A stretch of DNA of 64,000 nucleotides from Croceivirga sp. Lineage in GTDB: Bacteria > Bacteroidota > Bacteroidia > Flavobacteriales > Flavobacteriaceae. The translations under genes were made by a program, and so were the position numbers. Positions 10,707-20,366 of this stretch are shown piece after piece. The notes under the pieces were generated by a model, which did no database searches, was not told the DNA's origin, and worked only from the letters and a program-made list of their open reading frames with translations. Within the stretch, counting starts at the first letter, position 1. Each line of letters starts with the position of its first letter. The stretch lies in NCBI GenBank assembly GCA_028284935.1, contig JANQQQ010000004.1:1-64000 (forward strand), read 5' to 3'.

Positions 10707-10867
10707 GTGTAACAACAAGGACTATAGTTAATAGTTACAATTGGTTAACTTGAAACTAGAAACCATCAAAGGCTGGATTTGCCGCCCTTCGAAAGGCTCA
10801 GCGGGCGCGGCGGGAAATCTTTAGATTTCCCAGCGCCGCTACACATTATAGCGGAGCGTTCTGCCTA
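10707..10867 (+). repeat. attC-like site 9, with internal hairpin gggaaatctttagatttccc
   Basis: R'' gtgtaacaac, aaggactatagttaat ... cacattatagcggagc, R' gttctgccta. Confidence 0.75.
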
Positions 10868-10883
10868 ATTAAAACCAAAGACT

Positions 10884-11279
10884 ATGGATGTATTTAAAAA
10901 TATTGAATTTGTCGGAATGCTCTGTATGGGAGCTTTTGTAGGAGGAGTTCTGAATTACGGGCTATCAAAAATAAAAGATGATAATTCATTCGCAAAAATC
11001 ATAACCACAATTTTTGGTGCTGCCTTTAGTGGAGTAGTTTTTGTTTTTCTCGAAAAATTGGTAAACAAAGAGAATACCGATTCTTTACAGATCTATATGT
11101 ACCCAATTGGATTGATTCTTGCACTTTTATGGGCACAAATTCCTTACACAATAGAAAACCGAATTAAATCTGATAATATATATGTAAAAGTGATTGGAGT
11201 TATTCATTTTCTTGGGATTTCAGCTATTACCGTATTTCTGATTGTAAATATTTTTACTGGAAATATGAATACTAACTAG
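10884..11279 (+). CDS. Small multi-TM hypothetical protein
   Basis: Intact ORF with predicted TM segments; stop codon lies in R'' of site 10. Confidence 0.6.
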   Translation: MDVFKNIEFVGMLCMGAFVGGVLNYGLSKIKDDNSFAKIITTIFGAAFSGVVFVFLEKLVNKENTDSLQIYMYPIGLILALLWAQIPYTIENRIKSDNIYVKVIGVIHFLGISAITVFLIVNIFTGNMNTN

Positions 11280-11413
11280 GCACAACACGGTGTATAAGTA
11301 ATAGCGATTCAAGTAATAAAACGAAAGTATATACATAAAACAGAGGTCAGTGCAAAACCGAAAGGTTTGTAATTAAAATCTGCTACTGCTCATACACTGG
11401 ACCGTTGTGCTTC
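11277..11413 (+). repeat. attC-like site 10
   Basis: R'' taggcacaac, acggtgtataagtaatagcg ... tgctactgctcatacactggacc, R' gttgtgcttc. Confidence 0.85.
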
Positions 11414-11444
11414 ATGCCAAAAATCTAGTCAATAAAACCATGAA

Positions 11445-11866
11445 GTGATTTTAAACGATAGTTTCACTGTCAAACAAATTATTCGCAATATGCCGACAAG
11501 AGAATCAATAGAAAATTTTATCAAAGCAGTTGAAGAACAACCGCATGACCAAGTAATTTTAAATTATTATACGGAAGATGCGTCTATTCAAGAAAATCAA
11601 AATATGCCCAGAATCGGAATAGAAAACTTAGTTAGAAACGAAAAAAAATGCTGAAAAAAGCTATTAAAGTTCACTCTAAGTGCGTAAAACCGTTCTTTCA
11701 TTTTGAGGACAGCGTTGTAATAAGATGGAAATTTCGGTTTGAATGGATGGATGATTCAACGACCGAAATTGAGGAAATCGCATATCAAAAATGGCATGGA
11801 GAGAAAATCCAACATGAACAATTCTTTTATGACCCCAAACAATTTGAACCTAAAAAGAGAGGTTAG
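11445..11866 (+). pseudogene. SnoaL/NTF2-like protein, frameshifted at A8 tract 11641-11648
   Basis: 69-aa and 72-aa ORFs join as one NTF2-like domain if frame is corrected at the poly-A. Confidence 0.6.
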
Positions 11867-11867
11867 A

Positions 11868-12359
11868 ATGGAGGAAACTGTAAAAATTGACAGACTTGGA
11901 TCAGAAGAATTAGACAAGTTTGTTGACCTTATTAAATTATTTGGTGAAGTGTTTGAAATGAAAGACTTATCACTTCCTGGTGAAAAACACCTTCAAAAAC
12001 TTCTTAGTAGGAGTGATTTTGATGCATTCATAGCTCTTAATAATAACAAAGTAGTTGGAGGATTAACAATATATTTATTGGATCAATATTATTCTGAAAA
12101 GCCTTTAGCATACATTTATGACTTGGCAGTACGGACAAATGATCAAAGACAAGGAATTGGAAAAAAACTAATTGAAGAAGTCAAAAAAAGTTATAAGTTG
12201 AAAGGTTTCCAAGATGTCTTCGTTCAAGCAGAGGAAGTTGATAAACATGCAATTGAATTTTATAGATCAACAGATCCTTCAGAGGAAGAGCAGTTAGTCT
12301 ACTTTTCTTACTCACTGAATAAACAAAAAAAGTACGAAAGCAGTGATGGCTACAAGTAA
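11868..12359 (+). CDS. GNAT acetyltransferase, AAC(3)-I-like
   Basis: LFGEVF ... AYIYDLAVRTNDQRQGIGKKLIEEVK...G.QDVFVQAEEVDKHAIEFY follows the AAC(3)-I pattern. Confidence 0.72.
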   Translation: MEETVKIDRLGSEELDKFVDLIKLFGEVFEMKDLSLPGEKHLQKLLSRSDFDAFIALNNNKVVGGLTIYLLDQYYSEKPLAYIYDLAVRTNDQRQGIGKKLIEEVKKSYKLKGFQDVFVQAEEVDKHAIEFYRSTDPSEEEQLVYFSYSLNKQKKYESSDGYK

Positions 12360-12465
12360 TTGCTAGTTCTTGCCCATTCTGAAAGTTCCTGCGGAATTTT
12401 CAGTTCGGTGCATACTTGTAAAGCCCTGTATTAACCCACGCAACTACCCATTACCTAGACCATTA
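12336..12465 (+). repeat. attC-like site 11 (decayed)
   Basis: atggctacaagtaa ... ttttcagttcggtgcatacttgtaaag...cccacgcaactaccca resembles site 19; R' poorly preserved. Confidence 0.5.
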
Positions 12466-12566
12466 AACCAAATTACCACTGGTCAAGCTCCATACAGCTT
12501 CGAAAACGACAGTCGAACCATTTCGCTATATTTCCGTAAAATTCGCTGGACTGAACATAGTGCCGC

Positions 12567-12576
12567 GTTGTGCTTC
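12567..12576 (+). repeat. Isolated R'-like half site (catagtgccgc-GTTGTGCTTC)
   Basis: Identical to R' at 11404-11413. Confidence 0.4.
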
Positions 12577-12601
12577 GTGAAACTCGTCAAGACCCTTGGA
12601 A

Positions 12602-14092
12602 ATGAAAAGATCACATATTTATCGTAGTTCAATTGAGACATTATCTGTCATTCTTATCCTCTTATTTTTTTTAATTGGATGTGTAAGTAAAAATGAAACT
12701 GACTCCAAGCAATCCCCCAATATAATCTACATCCTAGCTGATGATTTAGGATATGGTGATCTGAGTTTTACTGGCCAAGGGAAGTTTGCTACCCCGAACA
12801 TTGATAGACTGGCCAAGCAGGGGATGTTTTTTGCCCAACACTATTCAGGCTCCACAGTCTGTGCTCCATCTCGCTCTTCGTTAATGACGGGACTACATAC
12901 GGGCCATACTTTTATTCGCGGAAATAAGGAAGTACAACCTGAAGGTCAATATCCAATCGATTCTACTGCCTGTACCATTGCCAAACTTCTAAAAAACAGT
13001 GGCTATGTAACGGGCGCATTTGGAAAATGGGGATTGGGCTATCCTGGTTCGGCAGGAGACCCCAATCACCAGGGATTTGAGGAATTCTATGGATACAACT
13101 GTCAAAGACAGGGCCATAATTACTACCCGTACCATTTATGGCACAACCAAATAAAGGTGGTTCTTGAGGGAAACCAACTTAGGAAAACCAACACCTATGC
13201 CCCAGAATTAATTCATAGCAAAGCACTTAGATTTTTAGAAAACAATAAAGACACAAGTTTTTTCCTCTACTACCCATCCATTATTCCACATGCGGAATTG
13301 GCTGCTCCTGAAGAATTAATGAAAATATATAGAAACGAGTTTGTTCCAGAAGAAAACTATATAGGTATTGACGAAGGACCATATTACAAAAACGGAGGTT
13401 ATGGTTCGCAGGATGAACCACATACCGCTTTTACTGCCATGGTAAGACTGCTGGATGAGCAGGTTGGTGACATTTGGCACAAGGTCGAAGAGCTAGGTAT
13501 CTCAGAAAATACCTTGATCATTTTCACTTCAGATAACGGTCCACATATGGAGGGCGGAGCAGACCCCGATTTTTTTGATAGTAATGGAAAATTCAGGGGC
13601 TATAAAAGGGATCTATACGAAGGCGGAATACGGGTTCCGATGATTGCATATTGGCCCAATAAGATCAAACCCGGAACCATTTCCAATCATGTTTCTGCCT
13701 TCTTTGACTTTCTTCCCACCGTTTGTGACATTGCCCAAATAGAAACACCTCATGATATTGATGGCATTTCATTCCTCCAAGAACTTTTAGGAAATCCCCA
13801 ACGTAAACACCAACATCTATATTGGGAGTTTCATGAACATGGTGGAAAACAGGCAGTCCGGCTCGGTAACTGGAAAGGTATACGCCTAAACATGAGTGAC
13901 AATCCTAACGCAGCTATTGAGCTCTATGATTTATCAAATGATCCCGGGGAACAAAACAACATCGCCGATGGTCACCCGGATGTTGTCCGAAAAATCGCGG
14001 ACATCATGGCAAAAGAGCATGAACCATCAGAAATCTTCCAGTTCCAATTCGAAAAAAAGCTAATCAAGGAAACCCAACAAATGCTAAAATGA
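12602..14092 (+). CDS. Arylsulfatase (S1-type) lipoprotein
   Basis: NIIYILADDLGYGDL; FGly signature CAPSRSSLMTGLHTGH. Confidence 0.92.
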   Translation: MKRSHIYRSSIETLSVILILLFFLIGCVSKNETDSKQSPNIIYILADDLGYGDLSFTGQGKFATPNIDRLAKQGMFFAQHYSGSTVCAPSRSSLMTGLHTGHTFIRGNKEVQPEGQYPIDSTACTIAKLLKNSGYVTGAFGKWGLGYPGSAGDPNHQGFEEFYGYNCQRQGHNYYPYHLWHNQIKVVLEGNQLRKTNTYAPELIHSKALRFLENNKDTSFFLYYPSIIPHAELAAPEELMKIYRNEFVPEENYIGIDEGPYYKNGGYGSQDEPHTAFTAMVRLLDEQVGDIWHKVEELGISENTLIIFTSDNGPHMEGGADPDFFDSNGKFRGYKRDLYEGGIRVPMIAYWPNKIKPGTISNHVSAFFDFLPTVCDIAQIETPHDIDGISFLQELLGNPQRKHQHLYWEFHEHGGKQAVRLGNWKGIRLNMSDNPNAAIELYDLSNDPGEQNNIADGHPDVVRKIADIMAKEHEPSEIFQFQFEKKLIKETQQMLK

Positions 14093-14262
14093 ATATGCGA
14101 ACCGAGGGTTATTATATGACAATAGGAACCAGTAACTTAAGTGATTCTGAAAGCTGGGACACATACTCCTTTTGGTTGAGTGTTATGCGGTATAATCAGA
14201 CGATAGGACAAATTGGTTTTAAATGAAACAGTTTTACTTCATAAATTAAGAAAAAAACCAAA

Positions 14263-15963
14263 ATGAATTTGATCATTAAGAAAACAACAAGTAACTTTTT
14301 GAAAATTATTATCTTTTTGTGGTTTGTATGTGATTTTGGAAATATTAATGCTCAAAACAGTGCGATAATTCCAAAAAGGCCTGACAACTTTCAACCATAC
14401 ATCTATAAATACTCAACAAAGCAATTAAAAAAATTCACGCGTAAACATATAAAAAAAGCAGCTGCTGCGGTTGAACAAATGGAAGAGGTTGTTTTCAAAG
14501 GTCCTTACAAAGCATCGTTTACTTCTTTATCGGAACACCAAACCCCCGAATGGTTTAAGGATGCAAAATTTGGGATAGCAGTTAATTATGGTATTTACAG
14601 TGTTGCCGGATATGGCCCGAAAGGCTATGGAGGCAACTACTACACGGATGTTTACCTGGATTACATTTATACAAAAGGCAAAGATGACTATTACAAGAAC
14701 CATTGGGGGGAGAATTTTGAGAAAGACGATTTTATTCCCCTGTTTACGGCTGAAGCGTTAAACGCGGAAGAATACATAAAGTTATTTAAAAATGCAGGAG
14801 CAAAGTATATTGTGCAATTCAATATGCATCGTTCAACCGGTATGCCTCTTTGGAATAGCGAATACACTTTTCGTGATGCCATAGATATGCCACCTTACCG
14901 CGATTTAACGGATGAGTTTGTAAAAGCATGCCGAAAATACGAGTTGAAGTATGGTATGTATTTGAACCTTGAGGACAGTTACTATCCCTTACTTATGCCA
15001 GATAACACAATCCATGTTAGGGAATGGACAAAAATGGATAACAACCCGATTGCAACCAATCATTCATTTGAAGTAACATATCCATTTAGTGCGGAAAACG
15101 ATGCAAGAAAACTACAGGGAAAAATACCGGTATATGATTATGTTGATGATTATCTTTTACCCATTTCAAAAGAATTTATAGACAAATATGAACCCGACTA
15201 TATTTGGTTTGATGGGGGATGGAAACGTCCATTTTGGTATTACAAATCTGATAAAATTGCGGCTTACTTTTATAATAAATTCCATAACCAAAAAGAGGTA
15301 TTGGTAAACAGTCGTTTGGGCAATGATGCATACGGGTTGCTCGGCGACGTATTAGTGAGTGAAGGAGGGCAAGTAGATGGAGGGGAAATTGCCGATTATT
15401 GGGAGGAATGCAGACCTATGGGAAAGAATTTTGCGTATGACTGGCGGGAAAATAAAATGAATGTCCCGTCTTCGAAGCGTCTTATTCAAATGTTAATAAG
15501 AATTGTAGCAAATGGAGGAAACTTATTGTTGATCGTAACCCCGGATGGAGCGGGTAAAATTCCTGAATACCAGATTGACAGATTAAATGATATAGGAACA
15601 TGGCTCAGCTTTAACGGAGAAGCAGTTTATAATACCCTCGAAACCAAATGGATAAGCGAGGAGTCCATACTTGGAAATAAGGTTTATTACACCCAAAGCA
15701 AAGATGAAAAGTACGTCTATGCAAATTGTTTCGAATTGGAAAATGACGAAGTACTGCTTGTAAAAGTACGTGCAAAAGAGGGAAGTGAAATTAAACTACT
15801 TGGTTACAATCAACCTCTTACTTGGTATAATGTACCCTGGGGATTAACGATTAAACTACCCACCGAGTTTCAGGAAATAAAAAATAGAAGAGATGCTCCG
15901 GCTTGGGTGTTTAGGTTCGAGCCCAAAGATGGCCCAAGCCCAACCCGCCAACAAAATGAGTAA
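14263..15963 (+). CDS. GH29 alpha-L-fucosidase
   Basis: HQTPEWFKDAKFGIAVNYGIYSVAGYGP; DYIWFDGGW; NGGNLLLIVTPDGAG. Confidence 0.9.
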   Translation: MNLIIKKTTSNFLKIIIFLWFVCDFGNINAQNSAIIPKRPDNFQPYIYKYSTKQLKKFTRKHIKKAAAAVEQMEEVVFKGPYKASFTSLSEHQTPEWFKDAKFGIAVNYGIYSVAGYGPKGYGGNYYTDVYLDYIYTKGKDDYYKNHWGENFEKDDFIPLFTAEALNAEEYIKLFKNAGAKYIVQFNMHRSTGMPLWNSEYTFRDAIDMPPYRDLTDEFVKACRKYELKYGMYLNLEDSYYPLLMPDNTIHVREWTKMDNNPIATNHSFEVTYPFSAENDARKLQGKIPVYDYVDDYLLPISKEFIDKYEPDYIWFDGGWKRPFWYYKSDKIAAYFYNKFHNQKEVLVNSRLGNDAYGLLGDVLVSEGGQVDGGEIADYWEECRPMGKNFAYDWRENKMNVPSSKRLIQMLIRIVANGGNLLLIVTPDGAGKIPEYQIDRLNDIGTWLSFNGEAVYNTLETKWISEESILGNKVYYTQSKDEKYVYANCFELENDEVLLVKVRAKEGSEIKLLGYNQPLTWYNVPWGLTIKLPTEFQEIKNRRDAPAWVFRFEPKDGPSPTRQQNE

Positions 15964-16054
15964 TCCTAAAAACAATGTAATTGAACAGAGAATGTTACAT
16001 TTAATGAAAATTGCAGCTATTTGATAATAGGTTTGCTCTTCGAAATACTAAACC

Positions 16055-16080
16055 TTTCATATACGTAGCCTTTGTACACC
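16055..16080 (+). repeat. Right half of a decayed attC-like site
   Basis: ttcatatacgtagcc-tttgtacacc; R'-like tttgtaca partly complements gtctacaac at 16811. Confidence 0.35.
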
Positions 16081-16086
16081 AGCTAA

Positions 16087-16803
16087 ATGAACATCTACGG
16101 AATAATTTTTAATCGGATTTTTTTTCGAGTTCTCCCAATTGCTGGACTAATAATTTTTTCAATTATCTACAATGAAATAACACTAAATAATATTCTTGAA
16201 AAATTCAAATTTTGGGACTGGGCCGGACTAATACTATTGGTTGTTTTTCTCTATGATCTGGCATTGCACCTAAAAAAAGCTCACAAAAGGAATAAATCCC
16301 TCCAACAAAACAAACTGGAGAAAATCCCAAAAGAAATTGAATTACCGAAAAAATTAAACTTTTTGGATAAAAGAATCAGTATTAATGAAAACAGTATAGA
16401 CATTTACTTAAAAAACGAAGTAATTGTCCATCTGAGTAAATCAAAGAAGCAAATAGAGATTAGAAAATTTATAGGAAAGAAAATTCTAAATTTCAACGAC
16501 ATACAATACCTCTTTCTTGAATACAACCAATATGAAAAAGACACCTTGAAAGACATATTATCTGATAACTCTCATTATGATAAAAATGTTTGGAAAAATT
16601 CATTAATGGCTATGCTTAAAAACGGGAAAACAGTAAACCTTTTTAACGCAAAGCTTGAGGAAACTAATTACGAACAATTGGTTGATTATCAAATCTCCGG
16701 TAAATCGGAAGAAAAATCATATTTACGGAATGGAACAAATATTGTTCGGTTGTTTAGTTACTACATGAACAAGGAATATTTAATAATAAACAATACTATC
16801 TAA
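16087..16803 (+). CDS. Membrane-anchored hypothetical protein
   Basis: Intact ORF with two N-terminal TM segments. Confidence 0.6.
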   Translation: MNIYGIIFNRIFFRVLPIAGLIIFSIIYNEITLNNILEKFKFWDWAGLILLVVFLYDLALHLKKAHKRNKSLQQNKLEKIPKEIELPKKLNFLDKRISINENSIDIYLKNEVIVHLSKSKKQIEIRKFIGKKILNFNDIQYLFLEYNQYEKDTLKDILSDNSHYDKNVWKNSLMAMLKNGKTVNLFNAKLEETNYEQLVDYQISGKSEEKSYLRNGTNIVRLFSYYMNKEYLIINNTI

Positions 16804-16810
16804 AAAGCCT

Positions 16811-16950
16811 GTCTACAACAAGGGCTATAATTCAGCTTTCTCCCCTAACCCAATTTGAAAAACTATATCTTTAAAAATGGCTCGATTTCTCACTTGAAAA
16901 ATCCTTGCGGATTTGCCAAGCTGAAATCGTAGCCGAGACCGTTGTAGCAC
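16811..16950 (+). repeat. attC-like site 14
   Basis: R'' gtctacaac, aagggctataattcagc ... gctgaaatcgtagccgagacc, R' gttgtagcac. Confidence 0.87.
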
Positions 16951-16952
16951 AT

Positions 16953-17645
16953 ATGAAAAGAATATTGGAAATATCATTAACCCTAATTTTTGGAACATTT
17001 TGCTTTGGTCAAAATAACTTGATGACTGAAAGCGAAACGCATATTTTTTGGCAACCTGAAAATAAACTGGAATGGACGGATTTTCGAGCAGATGCAAATA
17101 AAATACCAAACGCTAAAAAATATTGCGATACTGTTGGCCTTTGTACTGCAGCTTCACTTGGGGTTTTTACCGTATTGGACATTCCAAAAAAGAAAAGACA
17201 AAGAGGAAGACTAAAAGAGAAAATTTATGTTGCGCCAGCTTTTGAGTATTCGACATCATATGTTGTTCAGAAGGACAGTCTTGGAATTGAAAAACAACAA
17301 GTGGTTTTCGATATGTTCGAGTTATCTGCAAGATATATACGGAAAGAGTTAAGTTCAATGCTGGAGAAAATGGACGGTTACGGAACTTTATCCATATGGT
17401 TTAAAACCATAGAAAGTGATGCACAAAAACTAAGGACAGAAATGGTGGATTCCTACACTAAAGATGTGTACATCGATAATCGACCCGGCGCTTATTTGGA
17501 ATGGAAAGAGAGAGTGGACAGTACATTAAATGACTTGGAAAAATTTGCTACAAAACCCGAAGATTGCCATCGTTTTATCACAAAACAACCTTTGGACAAG
17601 GATTATAAAATGGCTAAAACTGTTATGGGAAAACTATTTGAATAA
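16953..17645 (+). CDS. Secreted hypothetical protein (DUF922-like)
   Basis: Signal peptide MKRILEISLTLIFGTFCFGQ; WQPENKLEWTDFRAD. Confidence 0.45.
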   Translation: MKRILEISLTLIFGTFCFGQNNLMTESETHIFWQPENKLEWTDFRADANKIPNAKKYCDTVGLCTAASLGVFTVLDIPKKKRQRGRLKEKIYVAPAFEYSTSYVVQKDSLGIEKQQVVFDMFELSARYIRKELSSMLEKMDGYGTLSIWFKTIESDAQKLRTEMVDSYTKDVYIDNRPGAYLEWKERVDSTLNDLEKFATKPEDCHRFITKQPLDKDYKMAKTVMGKLFE

Positions 17646-17653
17646 AAAAATAC

Positions 17654-17828
17654 GTGCTATAACAATGGCTATAATTCATTGCTAGCCTATAAACCCAATG
17701 TTTTTAATTAAATTAATTGTCCAACAAACAAACCTCAGAAACAAATTCAACAGTGCCTTCCTCTCCCCTTCGGTAAACTCAGGGTCGTCGGAGGAAATAA
17801 CGAAATCATAGCCGGACCGTTAGCGGTA
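17654..17828 (+). repeat. attC-like site 15
   Basis: R'' gtgctataac, aatggctataattcattgc ... aacgaaatcatagccggacc, R' gttagcggta. Confidence 0.87.
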
Positions 17829-17839
17829 ATTTCCATTTA

Positions 17840-18541
17840 ATGAAGAAAATCCTCACCACTTTCATGCTCCTAACCATAACTTTGGGGTTCTCGCAGACTA
17901 AAATTTCAGAAACGGATTCAACTTTATTTACCGAGACTTATTACAGAAATTACTTTTTTACTTTTGGGCCAATTTTCAATGTTTCTGAATCTCTTATTGG
18001 ACTACAAGTCGGTAATGGGAATGATGAGCAACCGATTGTTCATTTTGAGGACATTTCCGCGGACATTCTGTATAAAGTAAGCGGACAAACAGACTTTAGT
18101 GAAAACTATTCAATTGGTGGTGAGGTGTCATGGAATTATCCATTCAAAGCCAAACTCTCGATATTTACGTTGAACTTTAACCAAATTCGGATTGTCGATA
18201 ATGGCTTTTTTAATAGAAATGTTGGCTTAGCTACCAGATACTACTTAAGATTTACACCAAACGTGCACATTTTAGCAAAACTTAGCCACCAAAGGTTAAA
18301 TCAACAAAACAATGTTGGATTTGGACTTGGACTTCAAAACGAACATCGAAAAATATATTATGGCTTTAGAACAGACTATTTTAAGGACTATTTCAACTAT
18401 TCTGTTTTTCTGCAGGGTTTTCTCTTAAAGAGCAAACTTAGTCTACGACTTACCTACGACCGAATCGATAATTTCGACTTTTTTAATGTTGGACTTAACT
18501 ATGTGATAATAAAAACAGCCGCCAACAAGGTGTATGATTAA
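17840..18541 (+). CDS. Secreted/outer-membrane beta-barrel-like hypothetical protein
   Basis: Signal peptide MKKILTTFMLLTITLGFSQ; alternating beta-rich pattern; C-terminus encoded by attC. Confidence 0.55.
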   Translation: MKKILTTFMLLTITLGFSQTKISETDSTLFTETYYRNYFFTFGPIFNVSESLIGLQVGNGNDEQPIVHFEDISADILYKVSGQTDFSENYSIGGEVSWNYPFKAKLSIFTLNFNQIRIVDNGFFNRNVGLATRYYLRFTPNVHILAKLSHQRLNQQNNVGFGLGLQNEHRKIYYGFRTDYFKDYFNYSVFLQGFLLKSKLSLRLTYDRIDNFDFFNVGLNYVIIKTAANKVYD

Positions 18542-18653
18542 TTGCGGTCGGATTTCCTAAAATGGAAATCCTTGCAATCAACTATCTTCGGTACAGGCGG
18601 ACATTTCACATTGCAAAAGTCCACAACTAATCCTACACGAGCCGTTGGTTATA
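18518..18653 (+). repeat. attC-like site 16
   Basis: R'' gccgccaac, aaggtgtatgattaattgcgg ... cacaactaatcctacacgagcc, R' gttggttata. Confidence 0.82.
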
Positions 18654-18673
18654 ATTAAAGAAAACATCTATCC

Positions 18674-19558
18674 ATGAAAAAAACATATTGTTCGATTTTA
18701 TTGTTCTCATCAATATATACCTATTCCCAAATTGAAATACATGATTCTGATTTAAACAAACTGGTTGAAATCGGTGAATACTATTCTAAGAATGTAATGT
18801 TAACCCAAAAGTCTGCTATCGAAGACTTAGAGAATTTTAGAACTGAGAAATTAAAAAATATAGTGAACGTACTTCAAATTCAGTCTAAACAAAGTATTGA
18901 AATTTTAGATAAAAAATATTTGAACAGACCAAATTATGATGATTTAGTAATGTGGTACGTAATTAGAGAAATACATTACAATTTGACCGACAGGGAAAAT
19001 GAATCCAGAGCTAGCATTGAAATTGCCAGAGAGGTAGCAAAAAAGAAGATTGATGAAAGATGGTTATTAGACAATTATTATCATAGACTATATGGAGCCG
19101 TTGCCATGATTTTTAATTCAACCGACCTGAGTGAATATAATATTGAACTAGACAACTATGGATTAAAGTCCAACACAGAGAAAGCTATTGTCTTTCTAAA
19201 TCTAATGGATGCCCTTGGAACTAGATTTAGAGTTCTTCAAGTGATGAAGAATTATAAAAAGTTAATGGATTTTACTTCTAGAATGCCAAAGTTCAATGGT
19301 AAAGAATATTATTACTACACGGACTTTCAATATGAAGATTTTGAATGGATTGGGCACAAAAAAATTGAAATGTTCGATGAAAGACATATTGGGCTTTTGT
19401 ATGAAATAATTTTGGCACATATGGACGCTGAATCGGATATTAACGGAAAAAAAGAAACATTGGAAATTTACCAGAACTCTATTATGACTAAGCCGGAATA
19501 TTTTAAATATTCAAGTCTTGAATCAGATTTGAAAAAGCTATATAAAAAAAGTAAATAA
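18674..19558 (+). CDS. Secreted hypothetical protein
   Basis: Intact ORF with signal peptide between two attC-like sites. Confidence 0.55.
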   Translation: MKKTYCSILLFSSIYTYSQIEIHDSDLNKLVEIGEYYSKNVMLTQKSAIEDLENFRTEKLKNIVNVLQIQSKQSIEILDKKYLNRPNYDDLVMWYVIREIHYNLTDRENESRASIEIAREVAKKKIDERWLLDNYYHRLYGAVAMIFNSTDLSEYNIELDNYGLKSNTEKAIVFLNLMDALGTRFRVLQVMKNYKKLMDFTSRMPKFNGKEYYYYTDFQYEDFEWIGHKKIEMFDERHIGLLYEIILAHMDAESDINGKKETLEIYQNSIMTKPEYFKYSSLESDLKKLYKKSK

Positions 19559-19559
19559 C

Positions 19560-19700
19560 TATAGGTAACAATGGCTATAATTCAACTTTCCCTTTGTACC
19601 ACAATCGAAATCTCTAACTTTAAAATGGTTTGATTTCTTTCTTGAAATTTTCTAATCGAAAATTCCCAAGCCGAAATCATAGCCGAGACCGTTGGCGTTA
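19560..19700 (+). repeat. attC-like site 17
   Basis: R'' tataggtaac, aatggctataattcaac ... gccgaaatcatagccgagacc, R' gttggcgtta. Confidence 0.87.
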
Positions 19701-19722
19701 ATTTAAGGAAGTTCGCATTTGA

Positions 19723-20210
19723 ATGGAAAATACAGGAATAATACCTGAGATATCAAGCTTTGAAGACTTATTAAAAAAGTTGGAATATGATTTGAAAAGA
19801 TACTATAAAAACAATCATTCTTACGAATTTATTGATTGTATAATGTCACTAAACGCTCTTCCGGAATGGATTAAAACTCCAATGACACATCGGATGAGTT
19901 AAAGGATTTGGCACGTGAAAAAGAATCAATTATGAAAGGTAACAACGGATTTCAATTCGACGAATCGAAACTGGAATCTGAAATTGATCACCAGTTGAGA
20001 TTTATTAGACTTTTTTGCAATCATTCCAAGCACAAAACGGACTCTGGACATATTCCACGTATAATTTCGAAATACGGAGCTACTCTTCCTATGACATTAC
20101 CGGCGAAATTATATAGCATAATTGCGATAGGACAAATAGAATTTGACGCTGAGTTTTTACTTAGGAACGTCCATAATTTCTGGAAACGAAATATTGAAAA
20201 TAAAAACTAA
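19723..20210 (+). pseudogene. Hypothetical protein, frameshifted near 19873-19900
   Basis: MENTGIIPEISSFEDLL...LPEWIK stops at 19902; restoring one A at 19873-19876 joins NSNDTSDELKDLAREKESIMKG... to the 100-aa ORF. Confidence 0.6.
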
Positions 20211-20366
20211 TGCCAAAACGGTGTATAATTAATTGCGACTGGATTCCTGAAACGGAATCCTTTGCAATCAATTATCTTTAGTCTCAGGCAGACATTTTCC
20301 CGGCTTCGACAAGCCCAGCCTACATGAAATGTCCGCAACCAATGCTACACATGACCGTTGTACATA
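20208..20366 (+). repeat. attC-like site 18
   Basis: taatgccaaaac, ggtgtataattaattgcgac ... gcaaccaatgctacacatgacc, R' gttgtacata. Confidence 0.8.

Noticed and set aside
12370-12627. 85-aa ORF
   Set aside because: Lies across attC-like remnant sequence and into the sulfatase N-terminus; no protein features.
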